A DNA stretch of 64,000 nt from Saprospiraceae bacterium (GTDB taxonomy: Bacteria; Bacteroidota; Bacteroidia; Chitinophagales; Saprospiraceae): assembly GCA_016715965.1 (NCBI GenBank), contig JADJXG010000001.1, forward strand, positions 372,001-436,000, in the 5' to 3' direction. The notes beneath the pieces were generated by a model. That model did no database searches. It was not told the origin of the DNA and saw nothing but the letters and a program-made list of their open reading frames with translations. Shown piece by piece: positions 18,154-25,941 of the stretch. The first letter of the stretch is position 1; each line of letters begins with the position of its first letter. The position numbers were made by a program, and so were the translations under genes.

Positions 18154-19578
18154 TCACAACTTCAATTCGCGGCCCGAATAGAATTCCAAAACGGCTATTT
18201 TAAAGATTAGATCGTATTTTGAGATCGTCTGGTTAAACTGCGTGATTTGTCGGTTGCTCTGTGACTGACCCAATTCGAAAAGGCTTGCGCTACCCAACTC
18301 AAATCTCTTCTGGGTCATGTTAAAAGATTGGTTTGCCAGATCTGCTGAAACTCTTGCTGCCTCAAAATCTTTCGAAGCAGCCATGGCAGCGGTGTAAGCC
18401 TGTGTGATGTCTTGTCTCAACTTTTCTGTCTGTAATTCAAGTTGGATTTGATTTCTTTGGGTTTCCAATTTGGATCTCTTCACATTGGTCCAATTGCGCA
18501 TTTTGTTAAAAATTGGAATGTTCAATCCAAGACCAAAACTGTAGCCTAAGAATTGATCAAATTGCTTGCTAAAAGGGATTACTTCCGTGCTGGTCACCCT
18601 AGGATTTAACTGTTGGAAAACAACAGATTTTCCATCAATTAATATGCCGGGAATGGTTATGGTTTCAAATTCAAAAGTTTTGGGAAGAGCAGCGGCATCA
18701 GAATACCTTGAACCAATACTAACACTTCCGAAAACCGATGGATAAAAAACGGATCGTGCAATTCTCTCTCCGGTTTTTGCTGCTTCCAGCCTCATACGGG
18801 CGGACTTTATCATCGGAAGTCTTTCACTGGATGTCTGAATTAATTCTTCCATGTCTAAACTTTCAACAGTCCACCATTTGTCCTGATTTGTTTCTATTTT
18901 TTCCAATACCATTGGCGCATCTGCAGGTAATCGCATGCTTTGTTTCAAACTTAGAAAGGCCAATTGAAGTGCGTTGTCTGCCTGCACCAGGGTCTGCTGG
19001 ACCATGGCAATCTGAGATCTTGCTTCCAACACATCGGCCTCTGGTCTTGCACCTGCTTCAAATAATATATTGACCTGATTCAAAGTGTTTTGGCGAATTT
19101 TCAAATTTTCGAGGGCAAGTTGTTTTCTTTCTTCCGCCAATAAAACATTGAGAAATTGGCTTGCCACAAGGAGAGCCAAATCGTTTTCAGCTTGTTTGTA
19201 GTCTTCGGTACCCGCCACCAGATTCTGCCTGGATTGCTTAATGCTGTGCTTAATTAAAAATCCTTGAAACAAAGCAATGCTGCTGTTTAAACCGCCGCTT
19301 CCAAAAAGGATGTCCTGATTGATCAGTAAGTTGGTGGTAGGATCAATGTTACGACCTACACTGACACCTGTATTCAAATTGGCATTTAAATCCGGAGCCC
19401 TAAGCCATTTGCTTTCGGTCAAATTCAATTTGTTGTTTTCAACGGTCAGTCTTGACAGACGTAAATTCAGATTTTCCTTTAAAGCCAGAGAAATACATTT
19501 TTGGAGGCTCCAGGATTCCTGGGCAGGAAGCTGAAAAAGCCAAACTGTTAAAATTAATGTCCAAAATATGCTTGACAT
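18154..19578 (-). CDS. TolC family outer membrane channel
   Basis: 474 residues with a signal peptide cleaved near FQLPAQE. The protein shows the duplicated OEP pattern: LQKCISLALKENLNLRLSRL at the start and long coiled-coil helices (VSADLANQSFNMTQKRFELGSASLFELGQS) near the end. TolC trimers form the outer-membrane and periplasmic tunnel of type I secretion and tripartite efflux systems. Pump and adaptor are not adjacent; the MacA-like adaptor 6 kb away is a possible but unproven partner. It converges on the VOC gene. Confidence 0.9.
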   Translation of the reverse strand: MSSIFWTLILTVWLFQLPAQESWSLQKCISLALKENLNLRLSRLTVENNKLNLTESKWLRAPDLNANLNTGVSVGRNIDPTTNLLINQDILFGSGGLNSSIALFQGFLIKHSIKQSRQNLVAGTEDYKQAENDLALLVASQFLNVLLAEERKQLALENLKIRQNTLNQVNILFEAGARPEADVLEARSQIAMVQQTLVQADNALQLAFLSLKQSMRLPADAPMVLEKIETNQDKWWTVESLDMEELIQTSSERLPMIKSARMRLEAAKTGERIARSVFYPSVFGSVSIGSRYSDAAALPKTFEFETITIPGILIDGKSVVFQQLNPRVTSTEVIPFSKQFDQFLGYSFGLGLNIPIFNKMRNWTNVKRSKLETQRNQIQLELQTEKLRQDITQAYTAAMAASKDFEAARVSADLANQSFNMTQKRFELGSASLFELGQSQSNRQITQFNQTISKYDLIFKIAVLEFYSGRELKL

Positions 19579-19701
19579 GAGATATCCTTTAAGGTCGTAA
19601 AAATAGGCAATTTTATCATTGGTCTTTCATGAGTCTGACCCATGATCCACATATTAAGAGGAACAACGTTTTAATTCTAATCCCCCATACAATCCCAACA
19701 A

Positions 19702-20850
19702 ATGAATTTAAGAGATTTAAAACCATGTAAAATCACACCAGTGAAAAATTCCTTCTTGATCGCATTGACAACCATTTTGTTTGTGCCGGAAAGCCACGCG
19801 CAGAAAACGGAGCACTTTGAAATTCCTGATACTATTTTAAAAAAAGATGGAAAAGAAATTCTGGTTTATATCAAGGAGTTGGATTCCTATGATGTGAGAT
19901 TCATTTTTAGAGGAGATAGTACGCATCAGCTATTTATGCTTCATGCGCTGGAAGTAGCGGAAATCAGAACCAAACTAGGCAAGTTTTATTTGCAGAAAAG
20001 GCCTGAAGTATTGATAGAACAATCCATCCATACTGATACAATACAAACCGAATGGATAAAAGTCGGACATGTTGATGGTAACTGGTTTACCGGAAAGCTT
20101 GTATCAGAAGATTCGATCAGACTTTGTCTTTCAGCAGAAAACTACGATACCCTCTGTTTTCCAAAGGTAAAACTCGATCAAATGATTCGAATTGATTCAG
20201 GCATGTGGAAAAGTCAGAAAATTTACAAAATAGATGCATTTGAATCACAATATTTCATTTTGCATTTCAAAAATTCTGAGCCCAACAAGAGAGTTCAATA
20301 CAGAAATATTTTGGGATTGAATCATTTCATTCTTGCTGAATTATGGCCAAGTCTGTATGTACAATTGGGCCTGGCTCCATTCTCCCAATTTAATCCTCAA
20401 TTCATTCAACCCTTATTGTTTCAGCTTCAATACAGACCTCCCATCCAATTTGACAAAATGAAATGGGGTTTTGAAGCCATCTATTTTACCTCCGATTTCC
20501 TGGATCCTACCACAAACCCCGGCAGAATCCTATACCTTTTGAGGATTCGAACAAAAGGCAGACTGGCAAATCTAAGCGTGGGAGGCGGTGTACAATCCAC
20601 CATTGATCACAAAAAAGGAAATTACGCAATCAGTACTGCAGGGGAATGGAGAATCAGAGAAAATTGGTGCATCATGGCAGAGGGATTGATGCCCAGTGTA
20701 CGGCAAAAATCAATCTACTGTACTTTTGGTTTGAGATATTCCGTTGGTCATTCTTCCTTTGAAATGGGGCTTGTAAATACTCCATTTCTGCGATCAAAAG
20801 ATGAATCTAACTTAAGCCCCTGGCTTGGATGCCGGATTGCTCTTCCCTGA
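19702..20850 (+). CDS. Exported protein of unknown function
   Basis: 382 residues with an N-terminal signal peptide (hydrophobic LIALTTILFVP, cleavage near SHAQK). ATG 19702 is used here; GTG 19741, just before the hydrophobic core, would give a more usual signal length. The first half has repeated beta-rich stretches of the type GKEILVYIKELDSYDVRF and KVGHVDGNWFTGKLV. The second half alternates short strands (LYVQLGLAPF, GFEAIYFTS, LRYSVGHSSFEMGLV) and could form a small outer-membrane beta-barrel. I recognise no family. A strong hairpin terminator follows at 20906. Confidence 0.6.
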   Translation: MNLRDLKPCKITPVKNSFLIALTTILFVPESHAQKTEHFEIPDTILKKDGKEILVYIKELDSYDVRFIFRGDSTHQLFMLHALEVAEIRTKLGKFYLQKRPEVLIEQSIHTDTIQTEWIKVGHVDGNWFTGKLVSEDSIRLCLSAENYDTLCFPKVKLDQMIRIDSGMWKSQKIYKIDAFESQYFILHFKNSEPNKRVQYRNILGLNHFILAELWPSLYVQLGLAPFSQFNPQFIQPLLFQLQYRPPIQFDKMKWGFEAIYFTSDFLDPTTNPGRILYLLRIRTKGRLANLSVGGGVQSTIDHKKGNYAISTAGEWRIRENWCIMAEGLMPSVRQKSIYCTFGLRYSVGHSSFEMGLVNTPFLRSKDESNLSPWLGCRIALP

Positions 20851-20905
20851 TATCAATTGCAAAGGATATACAGGGTATCTTTCGAAAATAGCCAATGCCT
20901 CAAAA

Positions 20906-20937
20906 ACAAAAGGTGCAGACTTCACCGCACCTTTTGT
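20906..20937. terminator. Strong hairpin terminator
   Basis: ACAAAAGGTGC, 10-base loop, GCACCTTTTGT: a perfect 11-bp stem with A/T-rich base on both sides, 55 bases after the preceding gene. It can act in both directions. Confidence 0.65.
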
Positions 20938-21249
20938 ACTAAGCACTCATTATACTATGAAAACCTTTAAAACCAATATTATGGGCCAATTTCCAGAATC
21001 CATCAGTTCTTGCCAAACATACTATGTGTTTGAACCTAACAAGGACTTCTGTCTCCTCAAGCCCGGGTTGTGTTGATGGAAGAAATATTTGAAATGAACG
21101 GTGGCGATAAGTTCTCAAATCCTTGTTTCTGTGGATAAAAGAATCAAGCAACCGTCAAATTCATTTCAGGTAATGTACTTCTGAACCGACTCTTTCGTGG
21201 CAAATGCAAAAATACAACCCATCTTTTATAGATAATTATGATATTTTTC

Positions 21250-21257
21250 TATATTTG
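21250..21257 (+). promoter_or_regulatory. -7 promoter element of oxyR
   Basis: TATATTTG followed by C, 20 bases before ATG 21277. The predicted start falls inside the OxyR-like box at 21259-21273. Confidence 0.5.
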
Positions 21258-21258
21258 C

Positions 21259-21273
21259 ATAGATATTATCTAT
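21259..21273. promoter_or_regulatory. OxyR-type operator (ATAGnTnnnAnCTAT)
   Basis: ATAGATATTATCTAT matches every fixed position of the E. coli OxyR half-site ATAGnTnnnAnCTAT. It sits between the -7 element and the oxyR start codon. A second ATAG (21228) and a CTAT (21249) lie upstream, but at spacings that do not fit a full tandem site. Position over the start site suggests autorepression. Confidence 0.45.
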
Positions 21274-21276
21274 ATT

Positions 21277-22281
21277 ATGAATATTCAACAATTGGAATAC
21301 ATTCTTGCTTTGGATCGACACCGGAATTTCGTCAAAGCTGCGTCGGAGTGCAATATCTCCCAACCAACCCTTAGTATGATGATCAAAAAGTTGGAAGATG
21401 AGTTGAATGTAGTACTTTTTGAGCGTCACCGAAGCGGAGTCATACCTACAAAAGAGGGCATTGAAATTCTACAACATGCATCCTTGGTTGTCCAGGGTCT
21501 CACAAATTTGAAGTTGTGTGCCGATGAACTGGCTGAAGAAATTAGCGGAGAGCTTAGGATTGGCATTATTCCAACCCTGGCTCCCTATTTACTACCATTA
21601 TTTCTAAAAGAATTCTCAGAACACTCTCCGAAACTAAAGATTCAGCTAAAAGAAATGACGACCCGTGAAATAACACAGTCCTTGAAAGAAGGAATGCTAG
21701 ATTTAGGATTACTGGCAACGCCCCTCAAAGATCCTGATCTTAAAGAAATTCATTTGTTCTTAGAAGAATTTTATGTCTATGCCTCAGAGAACGAAAATCT
21801 TCCCAAAAAAAAATACCTCTTACCCGATGATATTGATCCGAATCATTTATGGTTACTGGAAGAAGGTCATTGCCTGAGGAACCAGATTTTCAATCTGTGT
21901 GAATTAAAGAAAAGTGTAGATTCCAAGCAAAAGCTCAATTATGAAGCTGGAAGCATTGAGACCTTGATTCACCTGGTGGATAGAAATCACGGCATTACAA
22001 TCATTCCTTACCTTGCCTCAGTCCATTTAAGTGGGGCTCAGAAAAAAAATCTGAGGGAGTTTGCAATACCCAAACCCGCACGTGAAATTTCCATTGTCAT
22101 TCGAAAATCATATCCAAGAAAAAAAATTCTCATACACTTAAAAAGAGAAATTCTCCAAGCATTGGAATCAGATCAAAAGATGAAAGATTTAATCTGTAAA
22201 AATAAAGTACCCGACCAAAGCCTTGACTGCAAAAATGATTGTTTTACACAAGCTGACATCAACAAATTAAATATCCAATGA
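21277..22281 (+). CDS. oxyR: Hydrogen-peroxide-sensing LysR regulator OxyR
   Basis: 334 residues from ATG 21277. Residues 1-60 form a LysR-type helix-turn-helix (FVKAASECNISQPTLSMMIKKLE), followed by a LysR substrate-binding domain. The two redox cysteines appear as GHCLRNQIFNLC, at positions 199 and 208, the same numbers as in E. coli OxyR. This supports both the identity and the chosen start. OxyR activates peroxide defence genes when the disulfide forms; none of its usual targets is adjacent. A matching operator overlaps its own transcription start. The C-terminal tail (about 300-334) is cysteine-containing and longer than usual. Confidence 0.92.
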   Translation: MNIQQLEYILALDRHRNFVKAASECNISQPTLSMMIKKLEDELNVVLFERHRSGVIPTKEGIEILQHASLVVQGLTNLKLCADELAEEISGELRIGIIPTLAPYLLPLFLKEFSEHSPKLKIQLKEMTTREITQSLKEGMLDLGLLATPLKDPDLKEIHLFLEEFYVYASENENLPKKKYLLPDDIDPNHLWLLEEGHCLRNQIFNLCELKKSVDSKQKLNYEAGSIETLIHLVDRNHGITIIPYLASVHLSGAQKKNLREFAIPKPAREISIVIRKSYPRKKILIHLKREILQALESDQKMKDLICKNKVPDQSLDCKNDCFTQADINKLNIQ

Positions 22282-22316
22282 GTCAACAAATCCATCAAAT
22301 TATTTCAAAATTGAAA

Positions 22317-23813
22317 TTAGTTTGATTTAATCCAATGTTTTAAAATCTGAAAAAGTTGGAGCAATCTGTCTTTAAGATCCGGAGAGATAGTAGTGGATAA
22401 AATCAAATAGAGGAATCCCAGACAAACAACAATGCCATTCAAAATAATTTGTACCCAGCCAAAGAGAGGATTTTGAATTAGAAAAAGGAATAAAACCATT
22501 GCTGCAATAAATCCGATCAATTTTACAAAATCCAAAGTGAAGGGATTTAGTCTAAAAATTTTCCAAATCAGGATTGATTTGAGTGCATTGTACAAACCCA
22601 CGGATATAAATGTTCCGGCGGCTGCTCCTTTCATTCCAAAAATTGGTATCAGCCAATAATTCAAAGCTATATTGGAGATTGCGAGTAGAAGCAATAAAAT
22701 ACTTTCAATGCGGTAGTATTTGGAATAATTGATGATATGGTGATTGATTCCGGTGGCTGCATCCATCATTCGCGCCAGCAATAAAAAAAACAAGACCCAA
22801 TACAATTTTAAAATTTGATCGGTATTCGGCATGATTCCTGCCAGTTGCTCAAAAGAAAACCATAAAATTAAACTCAAAGATATGGTAGGAATCAGCATTA
22901 GAATAACCGATCTTGAGTAAAGATTCTTCAGGCGAGAAAGATCCTGGGTTTTTGCGGCCAGCGAAACTGAGGGATTCAACAAGTCCACCAGGGACTGGGC
23001 AGGAATAAATACTGCATTCGACATAAACAAAGCCAAAACAAATAAGCCAGCAGAATTCGCCCCCATGAAAGCAGCCACCATCAATGCATCTATTCTAAGT
23101 GCCATAATGGCTGATACACCGCTCACCACATTAAAGGCAGCAAAACTCAAAATTGGCTTTAACTGTTTTATTTTACCCAAGTTTAAGCTGATTTTAAACA
23201 TTTGGGGGTTCATCCTGTAAATAGAAACCAACAATATGGCAGAGATGACAACATAATAGCCAATCACTAGCGCAATAAAGCTGACATGGTCCAATTTGTC
23301 ATGCACCACCAATAAAAATAAAACAGGTAAGATAAGCTTAAAGGAATTGACCAGCAAAGCGGGAAAGGCAATGCGTTGATGGTTGACAGAACAAGTTTGA
23401 ATCAGATCGTAAAAAACAAAAACAAGGGTAAGTGGAAAAAGCCAAAACAAGTAATTTGAGATGGCAGGATCTGCATTGGGTAGCCACACCAACCAATGGT
23501 CCTTTAGAAAAAAGAAAGTCAATCCAAAAAGAATTGCGCCCATAAAATAACCCAGCAATACCAGAGAAAATACATTGGATCCTCCTTTTCCATCCTGACT
23601 ATCGTAGGGAAAATACCTGATCAACACCGCTCCAAAACCCAGGGTAATAAAGGGAGTAAAAAGAGAGGCAGTATTGGTCAGGAATCCATAAATACCATAC
23701 AATTCAAGATCTCTGGGATATACCCACAAAGTCGAAAAAAGACCCACCATTACCCCCAAGTAGTATAAAACAGTGTATCCCAGACTTTCATTCAGTGGTT
23801 TGCGATCGGACAT
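22317..23813 (-). CDS. Wzx-like oligosaccharide flippase (MOP superfamily)
   Basis: 498 residues with about 14 hydrophobic segments across the whole length, the layout of polysaccharide flippases. Features include an N-terminal YTVLYYLGVMVGLFSTLWVYP and a central VSGVSAIMALRIDALMVAAFMG, the site where these proteins carry charged residues within the pore. It would move lipid-linked sugar units across the inner membrane for surface polysaccharide or capsule. It is divergently transcribed from an RffA-like sugar aminotransferase gene, which fits a glycan role. Confidence 0.85.
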   Translation of the reverse strand: MSDRKPLNESLGYTVLYYLGVMVGLFSTLWVYPRDLELYGIYGFLTNTASLFTPFITLGFGAVLIRYFPYDSQDGKGGSNVFSLVLLGYFMGAILFGLTFFFLKDHWLVWLPNADPAISNYLFWLFPLTLVFVFYDLIQTCSVNHQRIAFPALLVNSFKLILPVLFLLVVHDKLDHVSFIALVIGYYVVISAILLVSIYRMNPQMFKISLNLGKIKQLKPILSFAAFNVVSGVSAIMALRIDALMVAAFMGANSAGLFVLALFMSNAVFIPAQSLVDLLNPSVSLAAKTQDLSRLKNLYSRSVILMLIPTISLSLILWFSFEQLAGIMPNTDQILKLYWVLFFLLLARMMDAATGINHHIINYSKYYRIESILLLLLAISNIALNYWLIPIFGMKGAAAGTFISVGLYNALKSILIWKIFRLNPFTLDFVKLIGFIAAMVLFLFLIQNPLFGWVQIILNGIVVCLGFLYLILSTTISPDLKDRLLQLFQILKHWIKSN

Positions 23814-23919
23814 TAAGACAAAGAAATGAAATATTTCACTATCATTCTCTCCTTAGTCTTCAGCATCAACTTGGTCTGCTCTCCATAGCCTTCAGCTAAT
23901 CAGAAAAATTTCATTTAAC

Positions 23920-25059
23920 TTGCGGTTTAAATTATTCGTTATCGTACCTCTTCAGTTGCGTCATCGCTCAGACAAAGAAATGGAAAATATTTTGTCTGTT
24001 ATTCAGTCAGGAAATCTATCAGGTCCGGGATTATGGCATCGGAAATGTGAACAGCGCTTTGCTGAAATGTTGGTAAATCGAAAAGCGATATTGACCCACT
24101 CTTGCACAGCAGCGCTCGAAATGTGTGCCTTACTTTTGGACATCCAAAGAGGTGATGAGGTGATCGTTCCTTCTTACACCTTTGTTTCCACTGCCAATGC
24201 GTTTGCCCTTCGCGGTGCTACCATCAGGTTTGCAGATTCCATGAAGGACCATCCCAATATTCATATGGATTCAGTTTTGCCCTTGATCAATGAGAGAACC
24301 CGTGCCATCGTGCCTGTACATTATGGAGGAATGGCCGTCGATTTGGATCCTATTCTTGAATTGGCCCGCCAGAAGAACATCATTCTGGTGGAAGATGCCG
24401 CACACGCAATTGATTCAAAATACAAAGGACAGGCCCTTGGTACTTTCGGACAAATGGCTTGTTTCTCCTTTCACGATACAAAGCCCATTGGTTGTGGGGA
24501 AGGAGGTATGCTTTGTATAAATAATTCCGAACTGATTGAATCTGCTCTGCTGATTTATGAAAAGGGAACCAACCGACAAGAATTTCTGGCGGGAAGAAGT
24601 AAAGACTATCAATGGAAATCGCTCGGCTCCTCGTATTGTGCCACGGAATTACAGGCCGCAGTTTTGATGGCGCAATTGGAGGATTCAGAACGAATTTTCA
24701 AGATGAGACAAAATGTTTGGGATCGATATATGGTCAATTTGCAAAACAACTTAAAATATGCATGTCTGCCCAAATTGTGTCAATGGGGATCTTACAATAC
24801 TTCTGTTTTCTATATTCTATTTGATACATTGAAAAGAAGAGAAGAGGTCAGAAATGTCTTGGCTAAAAATGAAATACAATCAGCAGGTCATTATTTATGT
24901 CTTCACCGTAGTCCTTTTATGGGTCCACACAATAAGGATTTATGTCCAAATGCTGAATCCATTGAGAAAAGATTGCTGAGGTTGCCTATTTACTCTACTT
25001 TGGATTTGCAAATGGTGGATAGAATTTGTGAGGTGTTATTGGAAATCACATCTGTCTAA
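23920..25059 (+). CDS. Sugar aminotransferase, RffA/WecE-like (DegT/DnrJ/EryC1 family)
   Basis: 379 residues. PLP-dependent enzyme of the DegT family that aminates 4-keto sugars; the sequence follows RffA/WecE (dTDP-4-amino-4,6-dideoxygalactose transaminase) closely in SCTAALEMCALLLDI, GDEVIVPSYTFVSTANAFALRGA, AIVPVHYGG and VEDAAHAID. The PLP lysine is in CFSFHDTKPIGCGEGG. No ATG lies near the expected N-terminus: TTG 23920 is used, TTG 23956 is an alternative, and the first ATG (23980) would remove conserved residues. It lies opposite the flippase gene, fitting surface glycan synthesis. Confidence 0.88.
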   Translation: MRFKLFVIVPLQLRHRSDKEMENILSVIQSGNLSGPGLWHRKCEQRFAEMLVNRKAILTHSCTAALEMCALLLDIQRGDEVIVPSYTFVSTANAFALRGATIRFADSMKDHPNIHMDSVLPLINERTRAIVPVHYGGMAVDLDPILELARQKNIILVEDAAHAIDSKYKGQALGTFGQMACFSFHDTKPIGCGEGGMLCINNSELIESALLIYEKGTNRQEFLAGRSKDYQWKSLGSSYCATELQAAVLMAQLEDSERIFKMRQNVWDRYMVNLQNNLKYACLPKLCQWGSYNTSVFYILFDTLKRREEVRNVLAKNEIQSAGHYLCLHRSPFMGPHNKDLCPNAESIEKRLLRLPIYSTLDLQMVDRICEVLLEITSV

Positions 25060-25082
25060 AATAATTTTTAGAAATTAACTTT

Positions 25083-25109
25083 TCCACTTTTTGTCGCGCA
25101 AAAAGTGGA
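25083..25109. terminator. Hairpin terminator after the aminotransferase gene
   Basis: TCCACTTTTTG, loop TCGCG, CAAAAAGTGGA: a perfect 11-bp stem located 23 bases after the stop. Confidence 0.65.
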
Positions 25110-25285
25110 CAAAAACGCAGCCTTTTCTAAGGCGGCATCTTTCTTGGTTCTATTGATCTTTATTTGGTTCATTTTGCAAAGTTCACTGTTGGGACAGATT
25201 TTGGGCGCTGTATATTGCCGCTCCATAATGTCACTTCACTATGAAGTGTCTTGTCCTGAAATAGGTTTACACTAAAAAGTAAAAA

Positions 25286-25726
25286 ATGGACAGAAAAATC
25301 AATCATAAGCCAGGAAGGTACTACAGTATTGAAGAAAGGCACAAAATCATCCAGGAGTATATTTCTAGACAATGTACAAAAGCTGAGATTTGGGAGAAGT
25401 ACACAGGCCAAAAACAAGAGCATGGTAACTTATTAAAGTGGATGAGACAATTGGGTTACAATACAGAAAATACAATCAAAAGGCCTAATATTGTATCAAA
25501 TTTTCATGATATGCCACATAAAAAGAAAAAAGTGGATAGTTCTGATTTAGTAGATGAGCAATTATTTGAAAATCTTCAATTGAAAAAGAGAATTGTAGAA
25601 TTGGAAAGACAATTAAAAGATGCAGAACTTAAAGCGATTGCTTTTTCAACAATGGTTGATATTGCCGAAAAGGAATTTAAAATTCCAATTAGAAAAAAGC
25701 TCAATACCAAACCATCGAAACCATGA
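25286..25726 (+). CDS. IS3-type transposase OrfA (remnant element)
   Basis: 146 residues. The N-terminal part has a helix-turn-helix pattern (YYSIEERHKIIQEYISRQ ... AEIWEKYTGQ) and the C-terminal half is a leucine-zipper coiled coil (FENLQLKKRIVELERQLKDAELKA), the usual OrfA arrangement for DNA binding and dimerisation. Its stop overlaps the start of orfB (ATGA at 25723). The reading frame is intact, but the partner OrfB is truncated, so it cannot support transposition by itself. Confidence 0.75.
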   Translation: MDRKINHKPGRYYSIEERHKIIQEYISRQCTKAEIWEKYTGQKQEHGNLLKWMRQLGYNTENTIKRPNIVSNFHDMPHKKKKVDSSDLVDEQLFENLQLKKRIVELERQLKDAELKAIAFSTMVDIAEKEFKIPIRKKLNTKPSKP

Positions 25727-25938
25727 AGAATAATTTTGGACACATAGGATTAGCCAAGCTATGTGGATGGTTTGGGATTACTAGACAGGCTTATTATCAA
25801 AACAATTGGGAAGGAATTTCAAGTACTTTGGAAGAAGAGATTATCATAAAACAAATTAAATCCATTAGAAATAAGCATAGAAAAATAGGGACCAGAAAAC
25901 TATATGAAATGATTCAACCATTTTTTTTGGACCAATAA
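25723..25938 (+). pseudogene. IS3-type transposase OrfB, N-terminal fragment
   Basis: 71 residues of a protein that is normally about 280 long. The visible part (GLAKLCGWFGITRQAYYQ ... IKSIRNKHRKIGTRKLYEMI) is the HTH_21-like region before the DDE catalytic core, and no catalytic residue remains. The frame stops at the junction with the chromosomal peptidase gene. Confidence 0.75.
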
Positions 25939-25941
25939 ATC

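Larger units (their letters stand above)
20851..21276. other. Intergenic region, 426 bases
   Basis: Contains a strong terminator (20906-20937) and the oxyR promoter/operator (21250-21273). Short frames on both strands between 20825 and 21151 run through the terminator and look non-coding. Confidence 0.5.
25247..25938 (+). mobile_element. Truncated IS3-type insertion sequence
   Basis: The left end begins near TGTCTTGTCCTGAAATAGG (25247), a sequence I associate with IS ends in Bacteroidota. An intact orfA and the first 71 codons of orfB follow. orfB breaks off at FFLDQ, directly against the 3' end of the aminopeptidase gene. No right inverted repeat or target duplication can be assigned, so the element is a dead remnant. 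Confidence 0.7.

Noticed and set aside
20825..21151. Short frames on both strands before oxyR
   Set aside because: They read through a perfect 11-bp terminator hairpin and have no promoter or family signal.
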